From the NCBI RefSeq assembly GCF_004135735.1, contig NZ_CP012670.1, positions 3,307,501 through 3,371,500 on the forward strand: a DNA stretch of 64,000 nucleotides. Direction: 5' to 3'. Shown piece by piece: positions 42,930 to 50,910 of this stretch. Positions within the stretch are counted from its first letter, which is position 1; every line of letters starts with the position of its first letter. A model generated the notes under the pieces. The model did no database searches. It saw only the letters and a list, made by a program, of their open reading frames with translations, and was not told where the DNA came from. This DNA comes from Sorangium cellulosum. Its GTDB lineage: Bacteria; Myxococcota_A; Polyangia; Polyangiales; Polyangiaceae. The translations under genes were made by a program, and so were the position numbers.

Positions 42930-43446
42930 CGCGGGCGAGCGCCTGCCCATGGTGAGCGCGCGAGGCGCGCGGGCGCTGGACGAGCACGGACCGGGGCGCG
43001 TCGTCCCTCCAGTCCGGCGCGACACGCTGTACGACCACAGGGCCGCTCGTCCTGAAGGCGAGCCACGCGCCCTCGCTCGAGCCGATCCAGAACCGCTTCT
43101 CCTCGCCCACCGTCCATTCGCCATCATAAGGCTTGACGCTCATGTTGATGGTCTGCACGGTGTTGCCTGGGACGATGTCTGCCGTGGCCTTCAGGACCGC
43201 TTCCCAGAGCTCCGAGCTCGCGTCGGCCGCGTCCTGCTCGCCCAGGATGCCGTGGAAAAAGGCGAACATCTCGCGCCCGAAGGCGAGGATCGCGACGCCT
43301 ACGGCTTCCTTGAAATCTCCCAGCTCGTGGTGGAGACGTATCGCCCGTTCGGGATCGCTCCCAGCAGCCACGACATCGGCCCGTGCACGGGATGTGCCCG
43401 CTGTCCTCGAAGACGACTGCGCCTGTCTCACGGTGCGAATATACAC
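42930..43446 (-). pseudogene. Possible ECF sigma-factor remnant
   Basis: A minus-strand frame from a GTG at 43446 contains RAIRLHHELGDFKEAVGVAI, then FGREMFAFFHGILGEQDAADASSELWEAVLKA. This resembles region 2 of myxobacterial ECF sigma factors (an aliphatic helix, then a D-A-x-D-x-x-S-E-x-W core). What should follow (regions 2.3-4) is missing; the next 90 residues (KPYDGEWTVGEEKRFWIGSS and on) match nothing I know. The region is AT-richer than its surroundings. I read it as a truncated or rearranged sigma gene; a genuine short protein is possible. The 3' limit is uncertain. Confidence 0.35.
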
Positions 43447-43587
43447 GTCCCATCAGACATCGTCACTGCTGCGAGAGAGCGCGTGGCGGGCTGCGCGCGA
43501 GGTGTGAAGGGGCCAATTCCGTCCTGTCTGAACGGCACGCGACGCTGCAGATTTTTCTGTCACATGGGGCGCGTCGTCCCACCATCC

Positions 43588-43623
43588 CCTCAGAGCCTCG
43601 ATCGAGATCGCGCGCCTCTGAGG
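43588..43623. other. Hairpin upstream of the small lipoprotein pair
   Basis: An 8-bp stem (43588-43595 CCTCAGAG with 43616-43623 CTCTGAGG, 20-base loop) lies 79 bases before the lipoprotein ATG at 43702. It could be a leader structure or the end of an upstream unit. Confidence 0.35.
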
Positions 43624-43701
43624 CTGCGCCGCATCGACGCCCACGGGCGTCCTGCGGCCGCTGCTGGGGAGCGCCCCGTAAGAGCTCGAAAGGACAATGT
43701 C

Positions 43702-44328
43702 ATGCATCCATGGATATTTGGATTCTTGATGAGCGCCATCGTCGCGCTCGGGTGCTCTGCCGCGCCGGCCAGCTCGGCGCTCGACCCGACCGACGGCTTC
43801 ACGCACGCGGAGCTTCGCTCGGTGATCGAGCTGGCCGAGGTGGGGGACGCCGAGAGCGTCGCGGAGCTTTATGAGCTGGAGCAGGCCATGAGCGTGGAAG
43901 AGAAGCGGCGGCTCGTCGCGATGGTCGACGAGCTCGATCTCGATCTCGATCCGCCGATGACTGCGCAAGCGTACTGGCAGGGCCTGAAGCTGCCGGTCAG
44001 CTGGTCCGACTGGCCGACAGGAAAATATCCATACGTTGCTACCAGCGCGATCGGCGCCTGCGGCTCGGACGAGGACCTCATCGCGAAGTACCGGGACATC
44101 TCGTTCCATCACTGGTCCGAGCTCTACCTGACGACGAACAACGCCGCCACGTTCCTGCTGGCCAAGCTCAACGGTGGTGGGTTGACCGAGTATTATGCCG
44201 ACACCACGACCAGGCGTGTCGAGATCTGCGCCGGAGCTTGGATATTCGCCGGGCTGCCCATCGTCCGTGACCAGCTCAGCTCGATGACGCTGAACGTGTC
44301 GTCGTCCGGCGGCGTCAGTAGCTGGTGA
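43702..44328 (+). CDS. Small lipoprotein, unknown
   Basis: The 208-residue protein has a lipoprotein signal (MSAIVALGC lipobox) and is mostly acidic and helical at first (LRSVIELAEVGDAESVAELYELEQ), then Trp/Tyr-rich (KLPVSWSDWPTGKYPYVATS). AAAGGACAATGTC precedes the ATG. Its codon use is less GC-biased than that of its neighbours. No family is recognised. A second lipoprotein starts 49 bases later and is probably co-transcribed. Confidence 0.7.
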   Translation: MHPWIFGFLMSAIVALGCSAAPASSALDPTDGFTHAELRSVIELAEVGDAESVAELYELEQAMSVEEKRRLVAMVDELDLDLDPPMTAQAYWQGLKLPVSWSDWPTGKYPYVATSAIGACGSDEDLIAKYRDISFHHWSELYLTTNNAATFLLAKLNGGGLTEYYADTTTRRVEICAGAWIFAGLPIVRDQLSSMTLNVSSSGGVSSW

Positions 44329-44376
44329 ACGGTTGGACGCCCATCGGGTACGTGACCATGAATGGAGGTTTGTGTG

Positions 44377-44799
44377 ATGAGACGGAAATTGGGATCGTTG
44401 CTGCTCCTGACAGCTCACCTGTCGGGCTGCGCGCTCGCCGCACACGACAGCGGAGATCCATCGGAGGAGGTCGCCGGAGCCGAGCAGCGGCTCACGAGGG
44501 TGTATTATGTCTCCAACCCAACGAGCAGATGCTCCAGCGCCCTCCGGCTCACGGCCACTGGAGCCAATCTCACGAGCATCCAGCCGTCCAGTCCCAACGA
44601 GCCCATGGATTCGCTGTTCTCTCCAGGGACCGGCTACCTCGTCGACACCTGGTACGTCGGAGGGTGGGGCGCCAGCAAAGACTACAGCTATGCGACCGCC
44701 TGCGCTGACCTCGGGACGGTCACGGTCCACGTGACCGGGGGCGCGGTGGATCGGCTGAGGTACTGGTTCACCGACTGCCCCTGTGAAGGGTACGATTGA
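44377..44799 (+). CDS. Small lipoprotein, unknown
   Basis: The 140-residue protein has a lipoprotein signal (lipobox HLSGC) and begins at an ATG eight bases after GGAGG. The mature part is short, with four Cys residues (SRCSS, ATACAD, DCPCEGYD) that may form disulfides, and many aromatic residues. It follows the 208-residue lipoprotein and shares its AT-richer base use. No family is recognised. Pairing of two secreted lipoproteins suggests they work together, which is inference. Confidence 0.7.
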   Translation: MRRKLGSLLLLTAHLSGCALAAHDSGDPSEEVAGAEQRLTRVYYVSNPTSRCSSALRLTATGANLTSIQPSSPNEPMDSLFSPGTGYLVDTWYVGGWGASKDYSYATACADLGTVTVHVTGGAVDRLRYWFTDCPCEGYD

Positions 44800-45088
44800 C
44801 GCCCAGCGACGATGCCGGTCGCGTGCTCGTTGCCCGTCGACGACGACCTCCGATGCGCTGAGGAGAGGCGAGGGGCCGCGTCCGCGCGGGGCAAGACCGG
44901 TCTCTGTCGCTGCCGCGCGCTGCGCTGCCCCAGATCGGTCCTCGAGTGGGGGCGATGACGTGGGCGCGCGGAGCGTCGCGGCGGCCGACCTGGACGATGC
45001 ACCTGAGGGACGCCGCCGCCAGTTCGTCGCCCTCGTCGGTGCTCTCTTGCGCCCGTCGCCGCAGGGCGGTACGTCGTCGCGCCCCCCC

Positions 45089-46408
45089 ATGAGAAAGAAT
45101 TACGTTCTCGACGCGAACGTCCTGCTCCACGATCCCCACGCCATCTTCAAGTTCGAGGACAACGACGTCATCATCCCGATCTACGCGATCGAGGAGATCG
45201 ACCAGTTCAAGCGGGAGGGCTCCGAGCGCGGGCGCAACGCGAGGACCATCGCCCGGCTGCTCGACGAGGTGCGCGGCGCCGGGACGCTCGCGACCGGCGT
45301 GCCCCTCGAGAACGGCGGCAGCCTGCGGATCGCGATCCCGGAGCGGCGGCCGGAGCTGCTCGTGGGGCTGGAGTCGGGGTCGCAGGACAGCGCCATCCTG
45401 CAGACGGCGATCGACATCCGCGACCGGCACAAGGACCGGCCGACCATCTTCGTGACGATGGACACGAACCTGCGGATCCGCGCCGACGCGCTCCGGGTAC
45501 CGGCGGAGACGTACGAGCACACGCGCGTGCACGACCCGGAGATCGAGCAGTCGGTGGTGGAGCTCGAGGTGCCCGGCGCCGAGATCGACGCGTTCTTCCA
45601 GAGCGGCACCCTGGCCAGCGACAACCTCGCGGATTTATTGCCGAACGCGGCAGTGCTCCTCCGCGACGCGGCGGCGCCGACCCACACGGCGCTCGGCCGC
45701 TACGACGCCGCGCGCGGGCAGATCGTCGCGCTCCGCGTCGGGCGGGAGGGGGTCATGGGCGTCCGGCCGCGCAACAAGGAGCAGGCCTTCGCGCTCGACC
45801 TCCTGCTCGACGACTCGGTGCGGCTGATCACGCTGGTGGGCAAGGCGGGGACGGGCAAGACGCTCCTGGCGCTCGCCGCGGGGCTCAAGCGCATCACGGA
45901 GGACAACGCCTACAGCCGCCTGCTCGTGAGCCGCCCGATCATGCCGCTCGGGCGCGATCTGGGCTTCCTCCCGGGCGACGTCGACGAGAAGCTGAACCCG
46001 TGGATGCAGCCGATCTTCGACAACCTCGAGTTCCTGTTCTCGAACGGCGGCACGAAGCCGGGGCGCGACGCGCGCGGCTTCGTGGAGCTCCTGGAGAGCG
46101 GCCAGATCCAGGTCGAGCCGCTGACGTACATCCGCGGGCGCAGCCTGCCCCACCAGTACCTCATCGTGGACGAGGCCCAGAACCTCACCCCGCACGAGGT
46201 GAAGACGATCATCACGCGGTGCGGCGAGGGGACGAAGATCGTGCTGACCGGCGACCCGCAGCAGATCGACCACCCGTACGTGGACCACGCCTCGAACGGC
46301 CTGCTCGTGGTGGCGGAGCGGTTCAAGCGGGAGCGCATCGCCGGGCACGTGGTGCTCGCCAAGGGCGAGCGCAGCGAGCTCGCGGAGCTCGCGGCGAACC
46401 TGCTCTGA
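45089..46408 (+). CDS. PIN domain-PhoH ATPase
   Basis: The 439-residue protein joins an N-terminal PIN nuclease domain (about 1-140: NYVLDANVLLHDP, EEIDQFKR, FVTMDTNLR carry the acidic residues) to a PhoH-type P-loop ATPase (about 225-439: Walker A GKAGTGKT near residue 251, Walker B LIVDEAQN, LTGDPQQID). This is the PhoH2/YlaK layout, known to act as an RNA-targeting helicase-nuclease in some bacteria. The ATG at 45089 begins the PIN domain; the open frame upstream is low-complexity and probably not translated. The 289 bases before it hold no other gene. Confidence 0.9.
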   Translation: MRKNYVLDANVLLHDPHAIFKFEDNDVIIPIYAIEEIDQFKREGSERGRNARTIARLLDEVRGAGTLATGVPLENGGSLRIAIPERRPELLVGLESGSQDSAILQTAIDIRDRHKDRPTIFVTMDTNLRIRADALRVPAETYEHTRVHDPEIEQSVVELEVPGAEIDAFFQSGTLASDNLADLLPNAAVLLRDAAAPTHTALGRYDAARGQIVALRVGREGVMGVRPRNKEQAFALDLLLDDSVRLITLVGKAGTGKTLLALAAGLKRITEDNAYSRLLVSRPIMPLGRDLGFLPGDVDEKLNPWMQPIFDNLEFLFSNGGTKPGRDARGFVELLESGQIQVEPLTYIRGRSLPHQYLIVDEAQNLTPHEVKTIITRCGEGTKIVLTGDPQQIDHPYVDHASNGLLVVAERFKRERIAGHVVLAKGERSELAELAANLL

Positions 46409-46465
46409 GGCGGGCGGGGGCGCCGCGCTGCGTTCGTGGTAAGGCGGGGGAGGGAGGCGAGCGGC

Positions 46466-47575
46466 GTGGCGCGGCGATCTCAGGGTAGTGCGGCGGCGCC
46501 CGCGGCGCCGGCGTGGGTGCCGGACGCGGATCGGCTGCTCGGCGCCGCCGCGCGGCGGGTCCGCGTCGTCGGCGCGAACACGCCCGTGAACCTCGGCGAG
46601 GAGCTCGCGCGGCTCGCCGACGCGTGGGGGCGGCGCTCCGCGGAGCCCCCGCGGTTCACCTACGCGCCCGCGCAGGACCACGGCGAGCTCAGGCGGGCCA
46701 TGGAGACGGCCGCCGAGCGGCTCGAGCGGCAGGGGGAGCTCGGCGCGGTCTACGCCGGCCGCGCCCGCGAGATCGCCGCGGAGGCCGCGATCTGCGAGGC
46801 CGCGGGCGGGCCGGGGTGCTGGGCCGCGGCGCGCCGCCGCTACGTCGCGCGCGACGCGTTCGACGCGCAGGCGGACGCGCTGGCCGCGGCCTGGGTCGAC
46901 GCGCCGGCGGACGAGCCCGCCGGCGACGGCGAGCGCGTGCGGAGCGACGACGAGCGCTCGCCCTCCTCGCTCGTGTCGCGGATGCGGCGCGAGATCGGGG
47001 CGCAGCGCCTGCCGCTCCGGGTGGTGGTCGCCGAGATCGCGCCGCTCGCCGCGACGGGCGACGGCGTGATCCAGGTCGCGAAGGGGCGGATGATCACGCG
47101 CGAGGACGTGGAGCGCACCGTGCTCCACGAGATCGAGGGGCACGCGGCGCCCAGCGTGCGCGCCGCGGCGCTGCCGCTCGGGATCTTCGCGATCGGGACG
47201 GCGCACGGGGGCGACGACCAGGAGGGCTGGGCGCTCGCGCGGGAGCGCGCGGCGGGGCACCTGGTCGGCGCCCGCCGGCGGGAGCTCGGGCTGCGCCACC
47301 TGGCCGCGCGGAGCGTCGAGCGGGGCGCCGGCTTCGTCGAGACGGCGCGGCTGCTCGAGGCGCGCGGCGCGCGGGCTCCGGGGGACGCCCTGCGGATCGC
47401 GGCGCGCGTGCACCGGGGAGGCGGCCTGGCGCGGGAGGTCGTCTACCTGCCGGCGCTGCTGCGGGTCGAGGCGCTGCTCGCGGCCCAGCCGGCGCTCGGC
47501 AAGGTGCTCTCGTCGGGGCGCATCGCCGTGAACGCCGCGATGTCGCTTTCGTCCTGGGCTTGTGCGATCACCTGA
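46466..47575 (+). CDS. DUF1704 (QEGLA-motif) metalloprotease-like protein
   Basis: The 369-residue protein fits DUF1704, the family called flavohemoglobin expression-modulating QEGLA motif protein and related to eukaryotic MATCAP tyrosine carboxypeptidases. The zinc motif HEIEGH is at residues 221-226 in VLHEIEGHAAP, and the family motif appears as DQEGWA instead of QEGLA. The GTG at 46466 follows GGGGGAGGGAGG at usable spacing. It lies 57 bases after the phoH-like gene. Peptidase activity is likely from the family but untested here. Confidence 0.82.
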   Translation: MARRSQGSAAAPAAPAWVPDADRLLGAAARRVRVVGANTPVNLGEELARLADAWGRRSAEPPRFTYAPAQDHGELRRAMETAAERLERQGELGAVYAGRAREIAAEAAICEAAGGPGCWAAARRRYVARDAFDAQADALAAAWVDAPADEPAGDGERVRSDDERSPSSLVSRMRREIGAQRLPLRVVVAEIAPLAATGDGVIQVAKGRMITREDVERTVLHEIEGHAAPSVRAAALPLGIFAIGTAHGGDDQEGWALARERAAGHLVGARRRELGLRHLAARSVERGAGFVETARLLEARGARAPGDALRIAARVHRGGGLAREVVYLPALLRVEALLAAQPALGKVLSSGRIAVNAAMSLSSWACAIT

Positions 47576-47779
47576 TCGGGCGGGCTGCGTGACAGGGAGG
47601 GCTGCGTGAAAGGAAGGATCACTTCAGCCGTGCGAGCGCGGCACGGAATGCGCTTGTCGTGTCGGCGGGAAACAAGGGCGCCCTGGGCTCGGCCCGGCCG
47701 GCCGTGCGTCGCGTGGAGGCGGCTGTGGGAGAGCACGGCGCGGAGGGGCGGCGCGGAGGGGGCCGAGGGTGGAGGGGCC

Positions 47780-47992
47780 ATGCGATCGAAGAAGGCGATG
47801 GAGAGGGGTCCCGGGCCGAGGCGGAGGGCGGGCGCCGCCCCCACGGCGGCCCTCAAGGAGGATCTTCATGTCGTCGAGCTCGGCGCCGGCGTGATGCTCG
47901 ACGTGTTCATCAACGTCGAGGGCCGGCTCACGACGTTCGTGAGCCTGGACGGGCAGCTCATCGCGGAGCTCCGCGTCGCGGGTCACGTCTGA
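47780..47992 (+). CDS. Possible 70-residue protein
   Basis: A short plus-strand gene starts at an ATG directly after GGAGGGGCC. The first 25 residues are basic, and the rest reads HVVELGAGVMLDVFINVEGR followed by LTTFVSLDGQLIAELRV, a regular beta pattern. It is encoded opposite a long open minus frame, so either strand could be real; the ribosome site and residue pattern favour plus. No family is recognised. Confidence 0.4.
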   Translation: MRSKKAMERGPGPRRRAGAAPTAALKEDLHVVELGAGVMLDVFINVEGRLTTFVSLDGQLIAELRVAGHV

Positions 47993-48235
47993 GGGGAGGG
48001 TCTCCGGCGCTGGCCGGTGGGCCTGCGGCACGGGGGCGTGTTCGTGCCGCTCGACGATGGCGTCGAGCTCGCGCGGCTTGGTCAGGAGAGCGCTCAGATC
48101 GGTGAGCGATTTCGAGACGAAGGCCCATGAGCCCCCGAGCTCCAGCAGTCCCGTGTCAGTCATGCGTCGAGCGGTCATCGTGTCCGGATACTCCGGCGAC
48201 GAGGGCTTGCCGCGCTGATGATAGTGTGCGTTCGC

Positions 48236-49057
48236 ATGGTCGACCCCACAGAGATCCTCAACGATCCACTCGCACTCCATCAAGCCGGCGTCGACGATCG
48301 GCGGCGCGCGATTGATGCCCTCGTTGCGCAGCTGGGCGATGCGTGGCTCGCCGACCAGCCTGCGCTGGACGAGGACAGCCTTCCGCTCGTACATCGGCCG
48401 ACCGGGCTCACGTTCGTGGCCGTACCCGGCGGCGAATTCGAGATGGGCCTGTCGGACGAGGACATCGAGGAGGCCTCCGAGCACGTCGACTGGACGTCAC
48501 CGGTCGCGCGCTGGATCGACAACGCAGCGGCGAGCGCGCGGCCTGTGCACCGCGTCAATGTGCGGCCGTTTCTCTGCGCTCGCGCTCTCCTCGACAGCGC
48601 TCGCATCCATGCGTCCGCCGATCGGCCGCTTGACGGGGAGTCGGTCCAGCGAAGCGATGCCCTCGCCGTTGCTCGCGCCCTGGGCTTCAGGCTCCCCTCG
48701 GAGGCCGAGCTGGAGTGGCTCTCGCGCGACGGCGGCGCCTATCGCTTCACGCTTGATGCTGCTCGGCAATTCGGCGCGGTCGACGGCGACGACAGGCTCT
48801 TACGCTCGCGCTTCGGCGTCCGCGATCTGCATCGCTCGCAATGGGCCGAGGATGATTGGCATCCGACGTACGACGGCGCGCCCGCGACCTCGCTGCCGTG
48901 GGGAGACGGCGACCCCCGCGGCGTCTACCGCGGAGGCTTCCACCTCATCTCGCTGCAGAGCCGAGAGGAACTGCTCCATGCGCTGGCGGCTGTGCGCGGC
49001 CGGATCTATCGCGCGTGCTGCGTGCGGCTCGCGGCGAGCATCCCCGTGGAGGGCTGA
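48236..49057 (+). CDS. FGE-like (SUMF1) family protein
   Basis: The 273-residue protein contains a formylglycine-generating-enzyme-like fold (SUMF1/EgtB/PvdO): LTFVAVPGGEFEMGLSDED at residue 60, a ligand loop PVHRVNVRPFLCAR, LGFRLPSEAELEWLSR at about 150, and a C-terminal VYRGGFHLISL and CCVRLAA. It differs from active FGE in that the paired copper-binding Cys arrangement is not evident, so another function is likely; such proteins often bind or modify partners. The ATG at 48236 is preferred to a GTG at 48218. Its stop lies 34 bases from the TPR gene stop on the other strand. Confidence 0.75.
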   Translation: MVDPTEILNDPLALHQAGVDDRRRAIDALVAQLGDAWLADQPALDEDSLPLVHRPTGLTFVAVPGGEFEMGLSDEDIEEASEHVDWTSPVARWIDNAAASARPVHRVNVRPFLCARALLDSARIHASADRPLDGESVQRSDALAVARALGFRLPSEAELEWLSRDGGAYRFTLDAARQFGAVDGDDRLLRSRFGVRDLHRSQWAEDDWHPTYDGAPATSLPWGDGDPRGVYRGGFHLISLQSREELLHALAAVRGRIYRACCVRLAASIPVEG

Positions 49058-49091
49058 ACGCCGGAAATCTGACATCTGCGTTGCCTGCAGA

Positions 49092-50903
49092 TCATTCAGC
49101 GCGCCGCACGGGCAACGTGCGGTTCGCGAGCTCGGCGCGGATCCTGGCACGCAAGCGGAGGAAATCCCGCCGTGCCTCCCCCGACGTGAGCTCGCAGCCG
49201 AGCACGGCGAGCGCCCGCGCGAGCGGTGGCAGGGGCGCACGCTCGCCAGGCAGGAGCGGTCGGACCCGCTCCAAGATCTCTAGGCTGAGCTCCGGCCGCG
49301 CGCGGGCAAGCGCCCTGAGCCCGAGCAGCGCGGCCCCCGCGCTCCAGTCATCGACCCCGGCGAGCAGCGAGTAAAGCGGCTCCACCCGCGCCTCTAGCGG
49401 TCCTGGGCTGAGCGCTGAAAGCACGGCAGCTGCGATCTGAAAGCCGTGGATCCAGCGCACGGAATCCACGCCGGGCGATGATGGGGCTTCCGGCGGGTAG
49501 GCCATGGCCCTCACGAGCATCTCCGGCGAGCTGGCGTCGCACCTCGCAGATAGGGCGACGGCTTCAGCGCACCACACATCCCAGGCGAACGGGGTCTGCG
49601 CCAGCGCGCGCACCTGGGCGAGCACGTCATCCGGCGGGCGCGCGACTGCCGGCACCGCTCCCGTGGCGCCTTGCTGCCATAGGGGACCCAGCGCAGCGGC
49701 GCTGTCCTCGTGCTCGACGAGCAGGCTCCCGTCACGACTGCAGAGCGCGAGCGCGTGCGAGAAGGCGATGTACGCGGAGGGCGCGAGGGCTCTCTCGGCG
49801 CGCACACGAAAGCGGAGCTTGGCCGGCGGTGCGGCCGATCCCGCGCGCGCTGGCACGCTGCGGATCACGCCAACGAGCGGGTCGATCGGATCGCCGAGCC
49901 GCGCCGAGTAGGCGGACAGGTCGCTCTCTAGCGAGCGCGCGCGCTCGCGGGCAGCGCTGTCTTGAACATGCTCGCCTGCCAGCAGCTCCTCATCACCGGA
50001 CGCTTCCGACGTCAGAGCGCGCGCATAACGCAACGATGCGGTGGCCCAGCGCGAGGAGGCGTCGAGCTCCAGCGCGCGCTCGTACGCCTCGATGGCCGCT
50101 TCGAGCCCCCCGTCGTCCAGGTGAGCATCCCCGAGATCGATGTGCGTGGACGGCTCCGCCGGCCGCGCCGCCTGGGCGCGCTCCAGCCATTCGATGCGCA
50201 CCCGCAGCTCGCCTCGCTCGCCATGGATCGCCGCCCGCTCGACCGCGACCGCCCAGCTCGACCCGTCCCCCTCCGCCTCGAGGCGCGCGCACGCCTCGCT
50301 GTCGCGGCCGAGCGCACGCAGCGCCCGGGATCGCGCGACGAGCAGGCTCGTGTCCGGGGGGTGCTGCGCCTGTACTCGGCCCGCGATGGCGAGCGCCGCC
50401 TCGAGGTTCGACACGACCCCCGCGTCGAGCGGGTGCGCGCGTGCCGCGTCCGTAAAAGCGAGGATGCCTGCCGCGAGCGCGCGCGGTGCCACGCGGCGCG
50501 CGTTCTTGCTCGGCTTCACCCACGCGCGCGCCCACGGTAGGAGCGGCACGTCCGGGCGGAACGCGGCGGCCTGGAGCAGGGCGTCGAGGGCGTCGGCGAT
50601 CCGGTTGAGCCGCGCCAGCACGCGCGCCCGCGCAGCGCAGAGGCCGTAGAAGGCTCCCTCCGGGGGAAGGGCGACGAGCTCGAGCGGCTTCCGCGCCCTC
50701 GCGATCACCTCGTCCAGCAAGCAAAGGTGGGGCTCGTGCTGGGGACGCAGCGCGACCGCCGCAGACGCCTGCTCGATGGCGAGGCGGAAGTCCTTGTTGG
50801 CCAGCGCGACGCGCGCGGCCGCGGCGTAGTCGGCGTCCGTCGGACCGTCGATCTCAGGCGCGCTGAGGACCTTCACGCGAGCACCTCGCGCCTCGGCGCC
50901 CAT
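49092..50903 (-). CDS. Large TPR-repeat protein near the Rhs toxin gene
   Basis: The 603-residue protein has TPR-type helical repeats: ADYAAAARVALANKDFRLAIEQ near residue 20 and THIDLGDAHLDDGGLEAAIEAYERALELDASSRW in part near residue 245, with weaker units between and after. The C-terminal half (about 330-600) is helical but not clearly repetitive. There is no signal peptide. The ATG at 50903 follows GAGGCAGAG; the gene starts 7 bases after the HEAT-like gene stop, so both are in one unit with the Rhs gene upstream. Role unknown. Confidence 0.65.
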   Translation of the reverse strand: MGAEARGARVKVLSAPEIDGPTDADYAAAARVALANKDFRLAIEQASAAVALRPQHEPHLCLLDEVIARARKPLELVALPPEGAFYGLCAARARVLARLNRIADALDALLQAAAFRPDVPLLPWARAWVKPSKNARRVAPRALAAGILAFTDAARAHPLDAGVVSNLEAALAIAGRVQAQHPPDTSLLVARSRALRALGRDSEACARLEAEGDGSSWAVAVERAAIHGERGELRVRIEWLERAQAARPAEPSTHIDLGDAHLDDGGLEAAIEAYERALELDASSRWATASLRYARALTSEASGDEELLAGEHVQDSAARERARSLESDLSAYSARLGDPIDPLVGVIRSVPARAGSAAPPAKLRFRVRAERALAPSAYIAFSHALALCSRDGSLLVEHEDSAAALGPLWQQGATGAVPAVARPPDDVLAQVRALAQTPFAWDVWCAEAVALSARCDASSPEMLVRAMAYPPEAPSSPGVDSVRWIHGFQIAAAVLSALSPGPLEARVEPLYSLLAGVDDWSAGAALLGLRALARARPELSLEILERVRPLLPGERAPLPPLARALAVLGCELTSGEARRDFLRLRARIRAELANRTLPVRRAE

Positions 50904-50910
50904 CTCTGCC

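Noticed and set aside
47624-48178. Minus-strand frame opposite the 70-residue gene, beginning MTARRMTDTGLLELGGSWAF
   Set aside because: The first 60 residues look protein-like, but the rest is low-complexity and antisense to a better supported plus frame. It is left unannotated, though a short minus-strand gene at 47994-48178 is not excluded.
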